DNA from: Candidatus Neomicrothrix sp. UBA2983
GTDB taxonomy: Bacteria > Actinomycetota > Acidimicrobiia > Acidimicrobiales > MedAcidi-G1
Length of the DNA: 64,000 nt
Direction: 5' to 3'
Assembly: GCA_002346745.1 (NCBI GenBank)
Contig: DEAL01000033.1
Coordinates: 22,143-86,142 of the forward strand
Below the pieces are notes generated by a model. It was given only the letters and a program-made list of their open reading frames with translations. It made no database searches and was not told the DNA's origin. The position numbers and the translations under genes are program-made. The first letter of the stretch is position 1. Each line of letters opens with the position of its first letter. Shown here piece by piece: positions 42,231 to 50,767 of this stretch.

Positions 42231-43184
42231 TCAGGCCGTGGCACCCGTCGCCGCCATCAGGACCAGCACCGTGACGTAGCAGGACAGGAGGATTCCCGAC
42301 TCACCCCGTGAGATCTGTCGACCTCTCCGCATGAAGGTGATCACCAGCCAACTCACCGCCACCAGCACGACCACCACCCAGAGCCCCACGCCGGCTTCCT
42401 CGTCGAGCGTTCTGGACCCGTTGGCCAGGAAGACCGCTGCGCCTACCAGGAGCGAGTTGAAGAGGTTGGAGCCCAGCAGGTTGCCGACGATGAGGCCCGA
42501 CTCGTTGCGTCGGGCGGCCGCCAGGACCGTCACCAGTTCGGGTAGCGACGTCCCCAACGCCACCAGGGCGAAGCCCACGAAGCCTCCCGTCCACTCCAGG
42601 TCCTCGGCAATGCGCGTCGCCGACCAGACCACCAGCCAGGCGGATCCGACGGTCCCGACCAATCCGATGACGCTCCAGAACCACGGTGCGGCGCCCTCGC
42701 TGGTGTCCGGCGGGGGCACGCCGCCGAAACGGTCGCCCAGCCACAAGACCAGCCGCAACGCCACGCCGGTCAGGACCAGCAGCAGCAGGCCCCACCATGC
42801 CGACGGATCGGCCAGCCAGACGATCAGGAAGAAAACCGTCACGCCGCCCGCCGAGAGCGCCGCCTGCCGCTTCACCCCCTCCTCGAGCACGATCCTGCCG
42901 AAGACCAGCACCGGCAAAGCCAGCACCAGGGTCAGGTTGGCGATGTTGGAGCCGACGATGTTGCCCACCGCCAGGGCGGTGCCCTCGGCACCCTCTGTGA
43001 GGGTCGCCAGGGTCGAGACCACCAGCTCCGGGGCGCTCGTCCCGAAGCCGATGATGAGGGCGCCGGTCACCACCGTCGAAACCCGCAGCCGGGCGGCCAC
43101 CTGGGCGGCGCCCAGCACGAACCGGTCGGCGGCGAGGGTCAGCCCCGCCAGGCCGACCGCCAACAGCAGCAGGTTCACCAGCAC
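42231..43184 (-). CDS. sodium/calcium exchanger family membrane protein
   Basis: 317-residue CaCA-family antiporter with about ten membrane helices. The two alpha repeats are visible: GFGTSAPELVVS with GNIVGSNIANL in the first half, and ALGTSLPELVT with GNLLGSNLFNSL in the second, supplying the ion-binding Glu, Asn and Ser. It resembles YrbG-type Na+/Ca2+ (or H+) exchangers. GTG start with TAGCGT six bases upstream, so probably transcribed alone. Confidence 0.9.
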   Translation of the reverse strand: MLVNLLLLAVGLAGLTLAADRFVLGAAQVAARLRVSTVVTGALIIGFGTSAPELVVSTLATLTEGAEGTALAVGNIVGSNIANLTLVLALPVLVFGRIVLEEGVKRQAALSAGGVTVFFLIVWLADPSAWWGLLLLVLTGVALRLVLWLGDRFGGVPPPDTSEGAAPWFWSVIGLVGTVGSAWLVVWSATRIAEDLEWTGGFVGFALVALGTSLPELVTVLAAARRNESGLIVGNLLGSNLFNSLLVGAAVFLANGSRTLDEEAGVGLWVVVVLVAVSWLVITFMRRGRQISRGESGILLSCYVTVLVLMAATGATA

Positions 43185-43190
43185 GGTGCG

Positions 43191-43196
43191 ACGCTA
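43191..43196 (-). promoter_or_regulatory. -10 hexamer, putative leaderless promoter of the cation exchanger gene
   Basis: TAGCGT on the minus strand ends six bases before the GTG at 43184. Confidence 0.5.
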
Positions 43197-43216
43197 CCGG
43201 TGCCCCGGCGCCCGGG

Positions 43217-45733
43217 CTAGAAGCCCTGCTCGGTGAGGTTCTCGAGCTGGTCGTCAGCGACGAGCACCTCGCGTGCCTTCGAGCCCGTGGAGGGGCCGAC
43301 CACACCGGCCTCCTCGAGCAGGTCCATGAGTCGGCCCGCCCGGGCGAACCCGACCCGCAGCTTGCGCTGGAGCATCGAGGTGGAGCCCAGCTGGCTGGAC
43401 ACCACTAGGCGGCGGGCCTCCTCGAAGAGCTCGTCGTCGTCCGAGGAGCCACCCCCGGTGCGCGCCGGCTCGGCGGTGATGTCGTCGATCGATGACGGGG
43501 CCGGTGCCGGGGCGTCGGGCGCCCTGGAGGTGCCGTCGCCCTCGCCGACGAACCCGCCAGCGGCGGTGCTGTCGACCACCGGCGTCTCGTCGGTGACCTC
43601 TTCGGCCGATTCGGACTCGGTGTCACCGGACTCGCGAATCGAACGGGCCTGCTTGCGCCAGGCCGTCACCACCTGGCGGACCTCGTCCTCTCCCACCCAG
43701 GCGCCCTGGATGCGCTGCGGCGCACTCGAACTAGGTCCCAGCAGGAGCATGTCGCCCTTGCCGACCAGCCGCTCGGCGCCGGGCTGGTCGAGGATGACCC
43801 GGCTGTCGGCGAGGCTCGACACCGCGAACGCCAGCCGGGCCGGGATGTTGGCCTTGATGACGCCCGTGATCACGTTGACCGACGGCCGCTGGGTGGCGAC
43901 CACCAGGTGGATGCCGACCGCCCGGGCCATCTGGGCGATGCGACAGATCGAGTCCTCGACGTCGCGGGCCGCCACCATCATGAGGTCGGAGAGCTCGTCG
44001 ACCACGATGAGGATGAACCGCATCCGCTCGTAGCGGGTGGGCTCGCCATCCTCGTCGGTGAGGCCCAGCGGCGTCTGCAGGTCGCCGCGGTCGTAGGCGG
44101 CGTTGTAGCCGCCGATGTCGCGGAAGCCGCACTCGGAGAGGATGTCGTAGCGGCGCTCCATCTCCTTGACCGCCCAGTGGAGGGCGTTGGCGGCCTTCTT
44201 GGGGTCGGTGACCGGCGCGGTCAGCAGGTGCGGAACGCCCTCGTACTGCCCCATCTCGACGCGCTTCGGGTCGATCAGGATCATCCGCACCTGGTCGGGC
44301 GTGGACCGCACGAGGATCGACGTGACGAGGGCGTTGATGCAGGACGACTTGCCGGCCCCCGTGGCGCCGGCGATGAGGATGTGCGGCATCGTGGCCAGGT
44401 TGAGCATCACCGGCCGCCCGTTGATGTCGCGGCCGATGGCGGCCTCGAGCGGATGGGTGGCCTTCGCCGCCTCGGTCGAGCCCAGGATGTCGCCCAACGC
44501 CACGGTCTCGCGCTCCTCGTTGGGGACCTCGATGCCGATCGCCCGCTGCCCGGGGATCGGGGCGAGGATCCGCACGTCGGCCGCCGCCAGCTCGTAGGCG
44601 ATGTCCTTGGCGAGGTTCGTGATCCGGGCCACCTTGACGCCCTCCGCCACCTGGAGGGCGTAGCGGGTGACGGTGGGGCCGACGGTCATGTCGACCAGCC
44701 GGGTCTCGACGCCGTGGGCGTTGAGGGCATCGACCAGCCGCTGGCCCCGCGACTCGACCGCCTTGGCGTCGACGTCGTGGGTCGCCGAGCGGGCCAGCCC
44801 CTTGGCGGTCGGCAGCTTCCAGGGCGAACCGGCGGTCGCCGGACCCAGTTCGATGGTGAGCTGCTCGCCGGTGGCGGGGTCGGCGACGGCGGCCTTCTTC
44901 CTGCGCCGCCGCTTCGGCACCGACTCCTCAGCAGGCGCCGGATCGCCATCGGCCTGCGCGGCCTCGGGGGCCGGCTCCGGCTCAGGCGGAGGCGCCGGCA
45001 CAGGTGCGTGGAAAACCGGTGCGTCGGGGTCGCCGGGTGGGGTCATCAGGTTGCCAAGGCCGTCGCGGAGCGCCCGTCCGACCGGCCGCAGGCCGCGCAC
45101 GGTGCCCGCCGCTGCCTGCCGGACCGTGGTGCGGGTGACCACGGCGAGGCCCACCAGCACCAGACCGACGAGCAGGAGCACCGCACCCCAGGTGGCCACG
45201 GCGGCGTCCAGACCGCCGCCGACACCGAGACCCAGCAGGCCGCCGGCGCCACCGAGGGCGTCGGCCCCGTCGTCGATGCCCGGCGTGCCACGCCCGAGGT
45301 GGAAGAGTCCGGTGAGCCCGGCGAGGAACAGGACGCCACCCACGGGCATCCGCCTGGTGATCTCGCCGAACTCGTGGCGCTCGCGGAACATGGCGAAGCC
45401 CAGCAGGACCATGGCCACCGGGAGCACCAGCTTGGTGAGCCCCACCGTCCAGCTGGCGGCGTCGTCGACGACCCGCCCGACGATGCCCGCCCGCTCGAAG
45501 TAGATGGAGAGGCCGGCCAGGAGGCCTCCCAGCAGGAGGCACAGGCCCAGCAACTCGCTGCCGCGGTCGGCGAAGGCGGCCCGCAGCATCCGCCGGGTCA
45601 GCGGCTCGGTGCCCGAACGCTCCCGGGGGGTGTCGGCACGGGTCGTCGCGCCCTTCGTCCCCCCCGCTCCCCTGGTGGGTGCGGTGCGCTTGGCGGAACG
45701 CCCGGTGGACGGGCTCGCGGACTTGCTGCTCAT
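43217..45733 (-). CDS. ftsK: DNA translocase FtsK/SpoIIIE
   Basis: 838 residues. Four hydrophobic helices lie within about 60-200, followed by a Pro/Glu/Ala-rich linker (about 235-275). The motor domain has Walker A GATGAGKSS near 458 and Walker B VDELSDLM. A second linker leads to the C-terminal winged-helix gamma domain (about 770-835: LVVSSQLGSTSMLQRKLRVG) that reads polar sequences. It pumps chromosomal DNA through the septum. A shorter linker than E. coli FtsK. ATG at 45733; TACGTT lies nine bases upstream. Confidence 0.95.
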   Translation of the reverse strand: MSSKSASPSTGRSAKRTAPTRGAGGTKGATTRADTPRERSGTEPLTRRMLRAAFADRGSELLGLCLLLGGLLAGLSIYFERAGIVGRVVDDAASWTVGLTKLVLPVAMVLLGFAMFRERHEFGEITRRMPVGGVLFLAGLTGLFHLGRGTPGIDDGADALGGAGGLLGLGVGGGLDAAVATWGAVLLLVGLVLVGLAVVTRTTVRQAAAGTVRGLRPVGRALRDGLGNLMTPPGDPDAPVFHAPVPAPPPEPEPAPEAAQADGDPAPAEESVPKRRRRKKAAVADPATGEQLTIELGPATAGSPWKLPTAKGLARSATHDVDAKAVESRGQRLVDALNAHGVETRLVDMTVGPTVTRYALQVAEGVKVARITNLAKDIAYELAAADVRILAPIPGQRAIGIEVPNEERETVALGDILGSTEAAKATHPLEAAIGRDINGRPVMLNLATMPHILIAGATGAGKSSCINALVTSILVRSTPDQVRMILIDPKRVEMGQYEGVPHLLTAPVTDPKKAANALHWAVKEMERRYDILSECGFRDIGGYNAAYDRGDLQTPLGLTDEDGEPTRYERMRFILIVVDELSDLMMVAARDVEDSICRIAQMARAVGIHLVVATQRPSVNVITGVIKANIPARLAFAVSSLADSRVILDQPGAERLVGKGDMLLLGPSSSAPQRIQGAWVGEDEVRQVVTAWRKQARSIRESGDTESESAEEVTDETPVVDSTAAGGFVGEGDGTSRAPDAPAPAPSSIDDITAEPARTGGGSSDDDELFEEARRLVVSSQLGSTSMLQRKLRVGFARAGRLMDLLEEAGVVGPSTGSKAREVLVADDQLENLTEQGF

Positions 45734-45796
45734 CGTGGTGCCAACGTACCACCGGGGGGTGCCCGGATCGGGGTGCCCTGCCCGCGTCGCGGCAGG

Positions 45797-47560
45797 TCAG
45801 CGGCCCTTTCGGCGGCGAGCGTTCCCGGACTTGCCTGCCTCGCCCGCCTTGCCGGATCGGCGATCGCCCCGGTTGCCGACCGCGTCCCGGTTGCCGCCGG
45901 GCCGGCCCCGCACCTCCACCACCGGGACCAGGGCCGGCCGCCGTCCGGTCCCCGACGACACCAGCTTCCCGGTTGCCCGACGGGTGCGCCGCGTCAACTC
46001 CTCGGCGTCGTGCACACCCTCGGCCAGGGCCGCCTCGACCGCCTCCCGGACCGCGCCGGCCACGTCGGCCCCCCACCGGTCGCGCTCGGAGGCGTCCACC
46101 CAGCCCCGGCTCTCCACCAGTGGCGGCTCGGCCAGCCGCCCCCGCCCGAGGTCGACGACCACCCGGACCAGCACGAACCCCTCACCCGACAGCGAGCGCC
46201 GCTCCTCGACGAGGTCCTCCCCCACCGGGCGACCCCGCTCGTCGACCATCACGTACTCGTCCGAGACCCGACCGGCGAGCTCCAGCCCGTCGTCGGTGAG
46301 GCGCACCTGATCGCCGTCGGTACAGCGCAGCACCCGGTCGGGCGCCATCCCCCGCTCCAGCGCCAACTCGTGGTGGGCGACCAGGTGGGCGTACTCGCCG
46401 TGCACCGGGATGAACAGCTCCGGGTCGGCCGCCTCGTGCAACTCCCGCAACTCCTCCCGCTTGCCGTGGCCGGTGGTGTGCACGCCCAACTGGCCGCTGT
46501 GCACGAGCTTGGCACCCCGGCGGGCCAGGGCGTTGTGGAGCCGCGACACCGCCGCCTCGTTGCCCGGGATCGGGTGCGACGAGAACACGATGGTGTCGTC
46601 CTCGCCGACCGTCAGGAACCGGTGGCGGCCCTGTGCCATCTGGTTGAGTGCGGCCCGCGGCTCGCCCTGGGAGCCGGTGCAGACCACGCAGGTGCGGGCG
46701 GGCTCGAGGCCCTCGAGGTCGTCGGCGGTGGCCAGCATCCGGTCGTCGATGCGCAGCAGGCCCAGCTCGCGGGCAAGGGTCACGTTGCGGACCATCGACG
46801 GGCCCAGCACCACGAGCGTTCGGCCGGTCCCTGCGGCGGCGGCGGCCACCTGCTGGATGCGGTGCACGTGGCTGGAGAAGGCGCCCACGACGATCCGCCG
46901 ACCCTCGTGCTCGGCGAACACCTGCTCCAGCACGGGGCCGATCGCCGACTCCGACGATGACGAACCCGCCGAGTCGGCATTGGTGGAGTCGGCCAGCAGC
47001 AGGCGGATGCCCGGATCGCCCGACAACTGGCGCAGGCGCGGCAGGTCGGTGACCCGCCCGTCGACCGGCGTCGGGTCCAGCTTGAAGTCGCTGGAGTGCA
47101 GGATCCGGCCCTGGGGCGTCCCGAAGATCGTCATCAGGCCCTGGGGCGTGGAATGGGTGACCGGCAGGAACTCGCAGTCGAAGGGGCCGATCCGTCGACG
47201 GTCGTGGTCGGCCAGGGTCACGAGTTCCGGACGGGGCAGGCCGGCGAACTCCAACTTTCCGGCCACCATCCCGAGCGTGAACGCCGACCCGTAGATCGGC
47301 ATCTCGACGTGGCGAAGTAGGTACGGCAGGCCGCCGATGTGGTCCTCGTGGGCGTGGGTCACGAGGCAGGCCTCGATCCGGTCGGCCCGCTCCAGCAGCC
47401 AGGAGAAGTCCGGCAGGACGGCGTCCACGCCCGGCAGGTCGTCGGGGAAGAGCTGCCCGCAGTCGAGGAGGACGATGCGTCCCTCGCACTCGAGGGCGGC
47501 GCAGTTGCGGCCGATCTCCCCCAGGCCGCCCAGGAACGTGAGGGTGACGGGTGCGGCCAC
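45797..47560 (-). CDS. rnj: ribonuclease J
   Basis: 587-residue metallo-beta-lactamase/beta-CASP RNase with endo- and 5'-3' exonuclease activity. The metal motif is VTHAHEDHIGG near 73, with VTHSTPQGL, HSSDFKLD and ADSTNAD. The beta-CASP motif is HPIPGNE, and HTTGHGKREE and PVHGEYAH complete the site. A basic Gly/Arg/Lys-rich tail (GNRDAVGNRGDRRSG) is typical of actinobacterial RNase J. GTG start, 23 bases after dapA, a conserved actinobacterial pair. Confidence 0.94.
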   Translation of the reverse strand: MAAPVTLTFLGGLGEIGRNCAALECEGRIVLLDCGQLFPDDLPGVDAVLPDFSWLLERADRIEACLVTHAHEDHIGGLPYLLRHVEMPIYGSAFTLGMVAGKLEFAGLPRPELVTLADHDRRRIGPFDCEFLPVTHSTPQGLMTIFGTPQGRILHSSDFKLDPTPVDGRVTDLPRLRQLSGDPGIRLLLADSTNADSAGSSSSESAIGPVLEQVFAEHEGRRIVVGAFSSHVHRIQQVAAAAAGTGRTLVVLGPSMVRNVTLARELGLLRIDDRMLATADDLEGLEPARTCVVCTGSQGEPRAALNQMAQGRHRFLTVGEDDTIVFSSHPIPGNEAAVSRLHNALARRGAKLVHSGQLGVHTTGHGKREELRELHEAADPELFIPVHGEYAHLVAHHELALERGMAPDRVLRCTDGDQVRLTDDGLELAGRVSDEYVMVDERGRPVGEDLVEERRSLSGEGFVLVRVVVDLGRGRLAEPPLVESRGWVDASERDRWGADVAGAVREAVEAALAEGVHDAEELTRRTRRATGKLVSSGTGRRPALVPVVEVRGRPGGNRDAVGNRGDRRSGKAGEAGKSGNARRRKGR

Positions 47561-47583
47561 GGGCGTCCCGGTCGGAGGAGCGC

Positions 47584-48477
47584 TTAGCCGCGGCCGAGGT
47601 CGGCCAGCACCCGGCGGGCCTCGTCCTGGAGGTGGTCCGGCTCGGGCCCCATTGGCAGGCGGCAGTCGCCGCCCGGCAGGCCCAGCACCTTCATCATGGC
47701 CTTGCTCGGCACCGGATTGGGCCGCAGGTCGCCCGACTCGAAGTCGTACGACGGGATCAGGCGGCGGTTGAGCTGGCGGGCGGCCTCGTGGTCGCCGGCG
47801 AAGAAGGCGTCGAACATGGCGACCGTCTCGGGCGTGGCCCAGTGGGTGGCCACGCTGATGGTGCCCACCGCCCCGACCGCCAGCAGCGCCAGAGTGAGGG
47901 CGTCCTCGCCGCTGTAGACCTCGAAGCCCTCGGGGGCGGCGCCGACCAGGCGGGCCGTCTCGGCAACGTCGCCCGCCGCGTCCTTGACGCCGACGATGGT
48001 CTCGACCTCGTCGGCGAGGCGCAGCAGCGTGCCGGTCTCGATCTTTCGGCCCGACCGGGGCGGGATGTCGTAGAGGATGACCGGCAGGCCGGAGGCCTCG
48101 GCAACGGCCGTGAAGTGGTCGACCAGCCCGGCCTGCGACGGGCGGTTGTAGTAGGGGGTGACGGTGAGGATCCCGTCGGCACCCACCTCGGCACATCGCT
48201 CCGTGTTGCGGACCGCTGACCTCGTGTCGTTGCTTCCGGCGCCGGCGACGACCGGCACGTCGACGGCCCCGACCACGGCCTCGACGAGGGCGACCTGCTC
48301 GTCCTGGGTGAGGGTCGGCGACTCGCCGGTGGTGCCGGCCAGCACCAGGCCGTCGTTGCCTTGCTCGACCAGCCAGCGGGCCAGTTCGACCGCCCCCTCG
48401 AGGTCGAGCGACCCGTCCTCGGCGAACGGCGTGATCATGGCGGTCAGCACCCGCCCGAACCGGGGTTGCGTCGTCAC
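47584..48477 (-). CDS. dapA: 4-hydroxy-tetrahydrodipicolinate synthase
   Basis: 297-residue TIM-barrel aldolase condensing pyruvate with aspartate semialdehyde. GTTGESPTL holds the Thr-Thr pair, TPYYNRPSQ the Tyr, and the Schiff-base Lys is in VGVKDAAGD near 163. GTG at 48477 overlaps the stop of the regulator gene (GTGA), and rnj follows. First enzyme of the DAP branch, cytoplasmic. Confidence 0.95.
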   Translation of the reverse strand: MTTQPRFGRVLTAMITPFAEDGSLDLEGAVELARWLVEQGNDGLVLAGTTGESPTLTQDEQVALVEAVVGAVDVPVVAGAGSNDTRSAVRNTERCAEVGADGILTVTPYYNRPSQAGLVDHFTAVAEASGLPVILYDIPPRSGRKIETGTLLRLADEVETIVGVKDAAGDVAETARLVGAAPEGFEVYSGEDALTLALLAVGAVGTISVATHWATPETVAMFDAFFAGDHEAARQLNRRLIPSYDFESGDLRPNPVPSKAMMKVLGLPGGDCRLPMGPEPDHLQDEARRVLADLGRG

Positions 48478-49112
48478 GTGGACTCTCCCTCCCTCGCCCG
48501 CTCGATGCCGAGCGTGGCCAGCAGGTTCTCGTGCAGTTCGAACCACACCGTGTGGTATGAGTCGATCATCGGCTTGGTGAACCACTCGACCTCGCCGGCT
48601 CGGACGCGGTCGAGCGCCTCGGTGAACCGCCGACGGTAGCCGTCGAACCGCTCGAGCAGGCCGGCCAATTCGGCACAGACGGGCTGGACGACCGCGTCGG
48701 CCTCCCCGAGCCGGGCGATGACGGCAGCGTCGTGGTCCGGATCGGCGTGGTCGTTGACCACCTGCTCGTCGTCGACCGTGCGTAGCTGCCAGTCGGTGCA
48801 CAGGGCGAGGAACCCCTGGTTGACCTCGAGGAAGCGCCGGTACAGGCCATCGACGGCGCTGCGGGCGCCAGCGGCGTCGAGCTCGGCGGCGACCAGCGCC
48901 TCGCCGTGCGTACGCCCCTCAGGGGTGAGCATCCAGCCGGCCATGCGCCCGTCGCGGCGCCGGACGTACCCCGCTTCCTCGAGTGCGCCCAGGCGGGCCG
49001 CCAGGTCGGTCCCGGCGAAGCCCAGGGCGTCTGCCAGCTCGGGCGTGTCGGCGAAGCCCCGCACCCGGAGCCCGTGGACGGCGCGCAGGTCCGGATCGCT
49101 CGTGACGGGCAT
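48474..49112 (-). CDS. winged-helix transcriptional regulator-like protein
   Basis: 212 residues. The N-terminal winged helix (ADTPELADALGFAGTDLA, then ARLGALEEAGYVRRRDGR and WMLTPEGR, about 15-70) resembles MarR/PadR-type DNA-binding domains. The C-terminal ~130 residues are helical, with FLEVNQGFLALCTDWQLR and MIDSYHTVWFELHENL. They do not match a ligand domain I know. It overlaps dapA by 4 bases, so it could regulate the dapA-rnj operon; this is inference. ATG at 49112 with TACCGT seven bases upstream. Confidence 0.7.
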   Translation of the reverse strand: MPVTSDPDLRAVHGLRVRGFADTPELADALGFAGTDLAARLGALEEAGYVRRRDGRMAGWMLTPEGRTHGEALVAAELDAAGARSAVDGLYRRFLEVNQGFLALCTDWQLRTVDDEQVVNDHADPDHDAAVIARLGEADAVVQPVCAELAGLLERFDGYRRRFTEALDRVRAGEVEWFTKPMIDSYHTVWFELHENLLATLGIERAREGEST

Positions 49113-49119
49113 GGCGGCC

Positions 49120-49125
49120 ACGGTA
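49120..49125 (-). promoter_or_regulatory. -10 hexamer, putative leaderless promoter of the regulator-dapA-rnj operon
   Basis: TACCGT on the minus strand ends seven bases before the ATG at 49112. Confidence 0.5.
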
Positions 49126-49143
49126 CCAGCGGGGGTCACGGGC

Positions 49144-49908
49144 TCAGGGTTCGAGGTCGTCGTTGTCCGAGGCGAGAAGGGCGTCGACGGGTTCGTCGGC
49201 CTCGGGCTCCCGCCGTGCCAGGCGCACCAGCACCAGCGGATAGCCGACCAGGCCGATCGCGGTGAAGACGAACCACTGCACGGCGTAGGAGAGGTGCGGG
49301 CCCTCGCCCAGGTCCGGCGCCGGCAGGGCGTACGGCACGTCGCCCAGCGGCTCGGCGTCGAGGTGCACCGGTGGGAGCAACGTGTCCCACCGAGCCGAGA
49401 GGTCGACGGCGTCGACCCGCTCGACCTCGTCACCGTGGCCGCCCCGGGAGGTCCCCGACGCCCGCAGCAGCCCCTCCACCTCGACCTCGCCCACGGGCGG
49501 GGCCCAGGTGTCGGCGACGCCCTCCAGGTAGAGCCGTCGGGGCACGAAGCCCCGGTTGACGGCCAGGTCGCCGGAGTCGGTGGCGAGGAGCGTCACGACG
49601 TGCACGCCGGGCAGGCCGTCGCTGGACCGGTTCACGACGTAGACCTGCCGGGTCGGGTCGAACGTCCCGGTGACCAGGGCCGCCCGGAACTCGAGGTCGT
49701 CGAACGACGACCGCACGCCAGGCTCGAAGGCGAGCGGCTCGAGGTCGGCTCGGGCCTCGACGAGCGCGTTGTGGGCCTGCCGCTGGTCGAGGCGCCGCAG
49801 CTGCCAGAGGCCCAGGTTCACCGTGGCGACCAGCAGGGCCACGATCGTCAGATGGGAGGCCACCCACCACGGCCGCGACAGCCGTCGCGCCCCGGGCCAG
49901 GCGCTCAC
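49144..49908 (-). CDS. SURF1-family cytochrome oxidase assembly protein
   Basis: 254 residues with the SURF1 plan: an N-terminal membrane helix (LTIVALLVATVNLGLWQLRR), a large external domain with VNRGFVPR and VEGLLR, and a C-terminal helix (YAVQWFVFTAIGLVGYP). It helps insert heme a into cytochrome c oxidase subunit I. A charged C-terminal tail ends in DNDDLEP. GTG start eight bases after dapB, so co-transcribed with a lysine/DAP gene rather than with cytochrome oxidase genes. Confidence 0.88.
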   Translation of the reverse strand: MSAWPGARRLSRPWWVASHLTIVALLVATVNLGLWQLRRLDQRQAHNALVEARADLEPLAFEPGVRSSFDDLEFRAALVTGTFDPTRQVYVVNRSSDGLPGVHVVTLLATDSGDLAVNRGFVPRRLYLEGVADTWAPPVGEVEVEGLLRASGTSRGGHGDEVERVDAVDLSARWDTLLPPVHLDAEPLGDVPYALPAPDLGEGPHLSYAVQWFVFTAIGLVGYPLVLVRLARREPEADEPVDALLASDNDDLEP

Positions 49909-49916
49909 GCTGCGAC

Positions 49917-50702
49917 TCAGAGGCCGAGCAGCGCGTCGAGGCCGACGGCGCAGCCCGTGCCGTCGACGCCCCGGGCCGCCAGCACCACGCCGGGCATGAA
50001 GGAGTCCCGGTCGATGGAGTCGTGGCGGATCGTCAGCGTCTGGCCGGTCGTTCCCAGCACGATCTCCTGGTGGGCGACCATGCCCCGCATCCGCACGGCG
50101 TGGAGGCGGATGCCGGCGGGTCCGGCGCCGCCCCGCGCCCCGGGCACGACCTCTCGCTCGGTGGGGTCCTCGGCCCAGTCGGGCGACGCCGCGGCCATGC
50201 GCTCGGCGGTGGCCAGGGCAGTCCCCGAGGGGGCGTCGACCTTGGCGTCGTGGTGCAGTTCGATGACCTCGGCGGTGTCGAACCAGGGCGCCGCCATTTC
50301 GGCGAAGCGCTGCATCAGCACCGCCCCGAGGGCGAAGTTGGGGACGATCAGGCAGGCGCTGGACGTGAAGGCGGCGTCGAGCGCCGCCCGGTCGTCGTCG
50401 CCGAGGCCGCTGGTGCCGACCACGGCGTGCACGCCGGCGGCGGCCAGCACGGGCAGGTTGGCGCGTGCGGCGTCGGCCACCGTGAAGTCGACGACCACGT
50501 CGACGCCGACGGCCACGACCGCCTCGACGCCGTCGAGCACCGTGCAGCCGGCGACCTCGTCGCCGACCGCCGTCGGATCGGCCACTGCCACCAGGTCGAG
50601 GTCGGGGGCCGCCGCCACGGCGTCGCAGGTGGTGCGGCCCATGCGCCCGGCGGCGCCCAGCACGCCGACGCGGCGCGCGACCGTGCCGTCGGGGGTGTCC
50701 AT
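49917..50702 (-). CDS. dapB: 4-hydroxy-tetrahydrodipicolinate reductase
   Basis: 261-residue NAD(P)H reductase. The Rossmann motif GVLGAAGRMGRTT is near 12. DFTVADAARANLP, GTSGL and PNFALGAVLM follow. The active-site block is ELHHDAKVDAPSGTA with the catalytic His and Lys. ATG at 50702 with TAGCCT seven bases upstream. It precedes SURF1. Confidence 0.95.
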   Translation of the reverse strand: MDTPDGTVARRVGVLGAAGRMGRTTCDAVAAAPDLDLVAVADPTAVGDEVAGCTVLDGVEAVVAVGVDVVVDFTVADAARANLPVLAAAGVHAVVGTSGLGDDDRAALDAAFTSSACLIVPNFALGAVLMQRFAEMAAPWFDTAEVIELHHDAKVDAPSGTALATAERMAAASPDWAEDPTEREVVPGARGGAGPAGIRLHAVRMRGMVAHQEIVLGTTGQTLTIRHDSIDRDSFMPGVVLAARGVDGTGCAVGLDALLGL

Positions 50703-50709
50703 GGCGGCG

Positions 50710-50715
50710 AGGCTA
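50710..50715 (-). promoter_or_regulatory. -10 hexamer, putative leaderless promoter of dapB
   Basis: TAGCCT on the minus strand ends seven bases before the ATG at 50702. Confidence 0.5.
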
Positions 50716-50767
50716 GCGCCCGGCCGTGGCGCGGCCGGGGCGGATTCGGTGCAGTCGCCGGGCCGTG

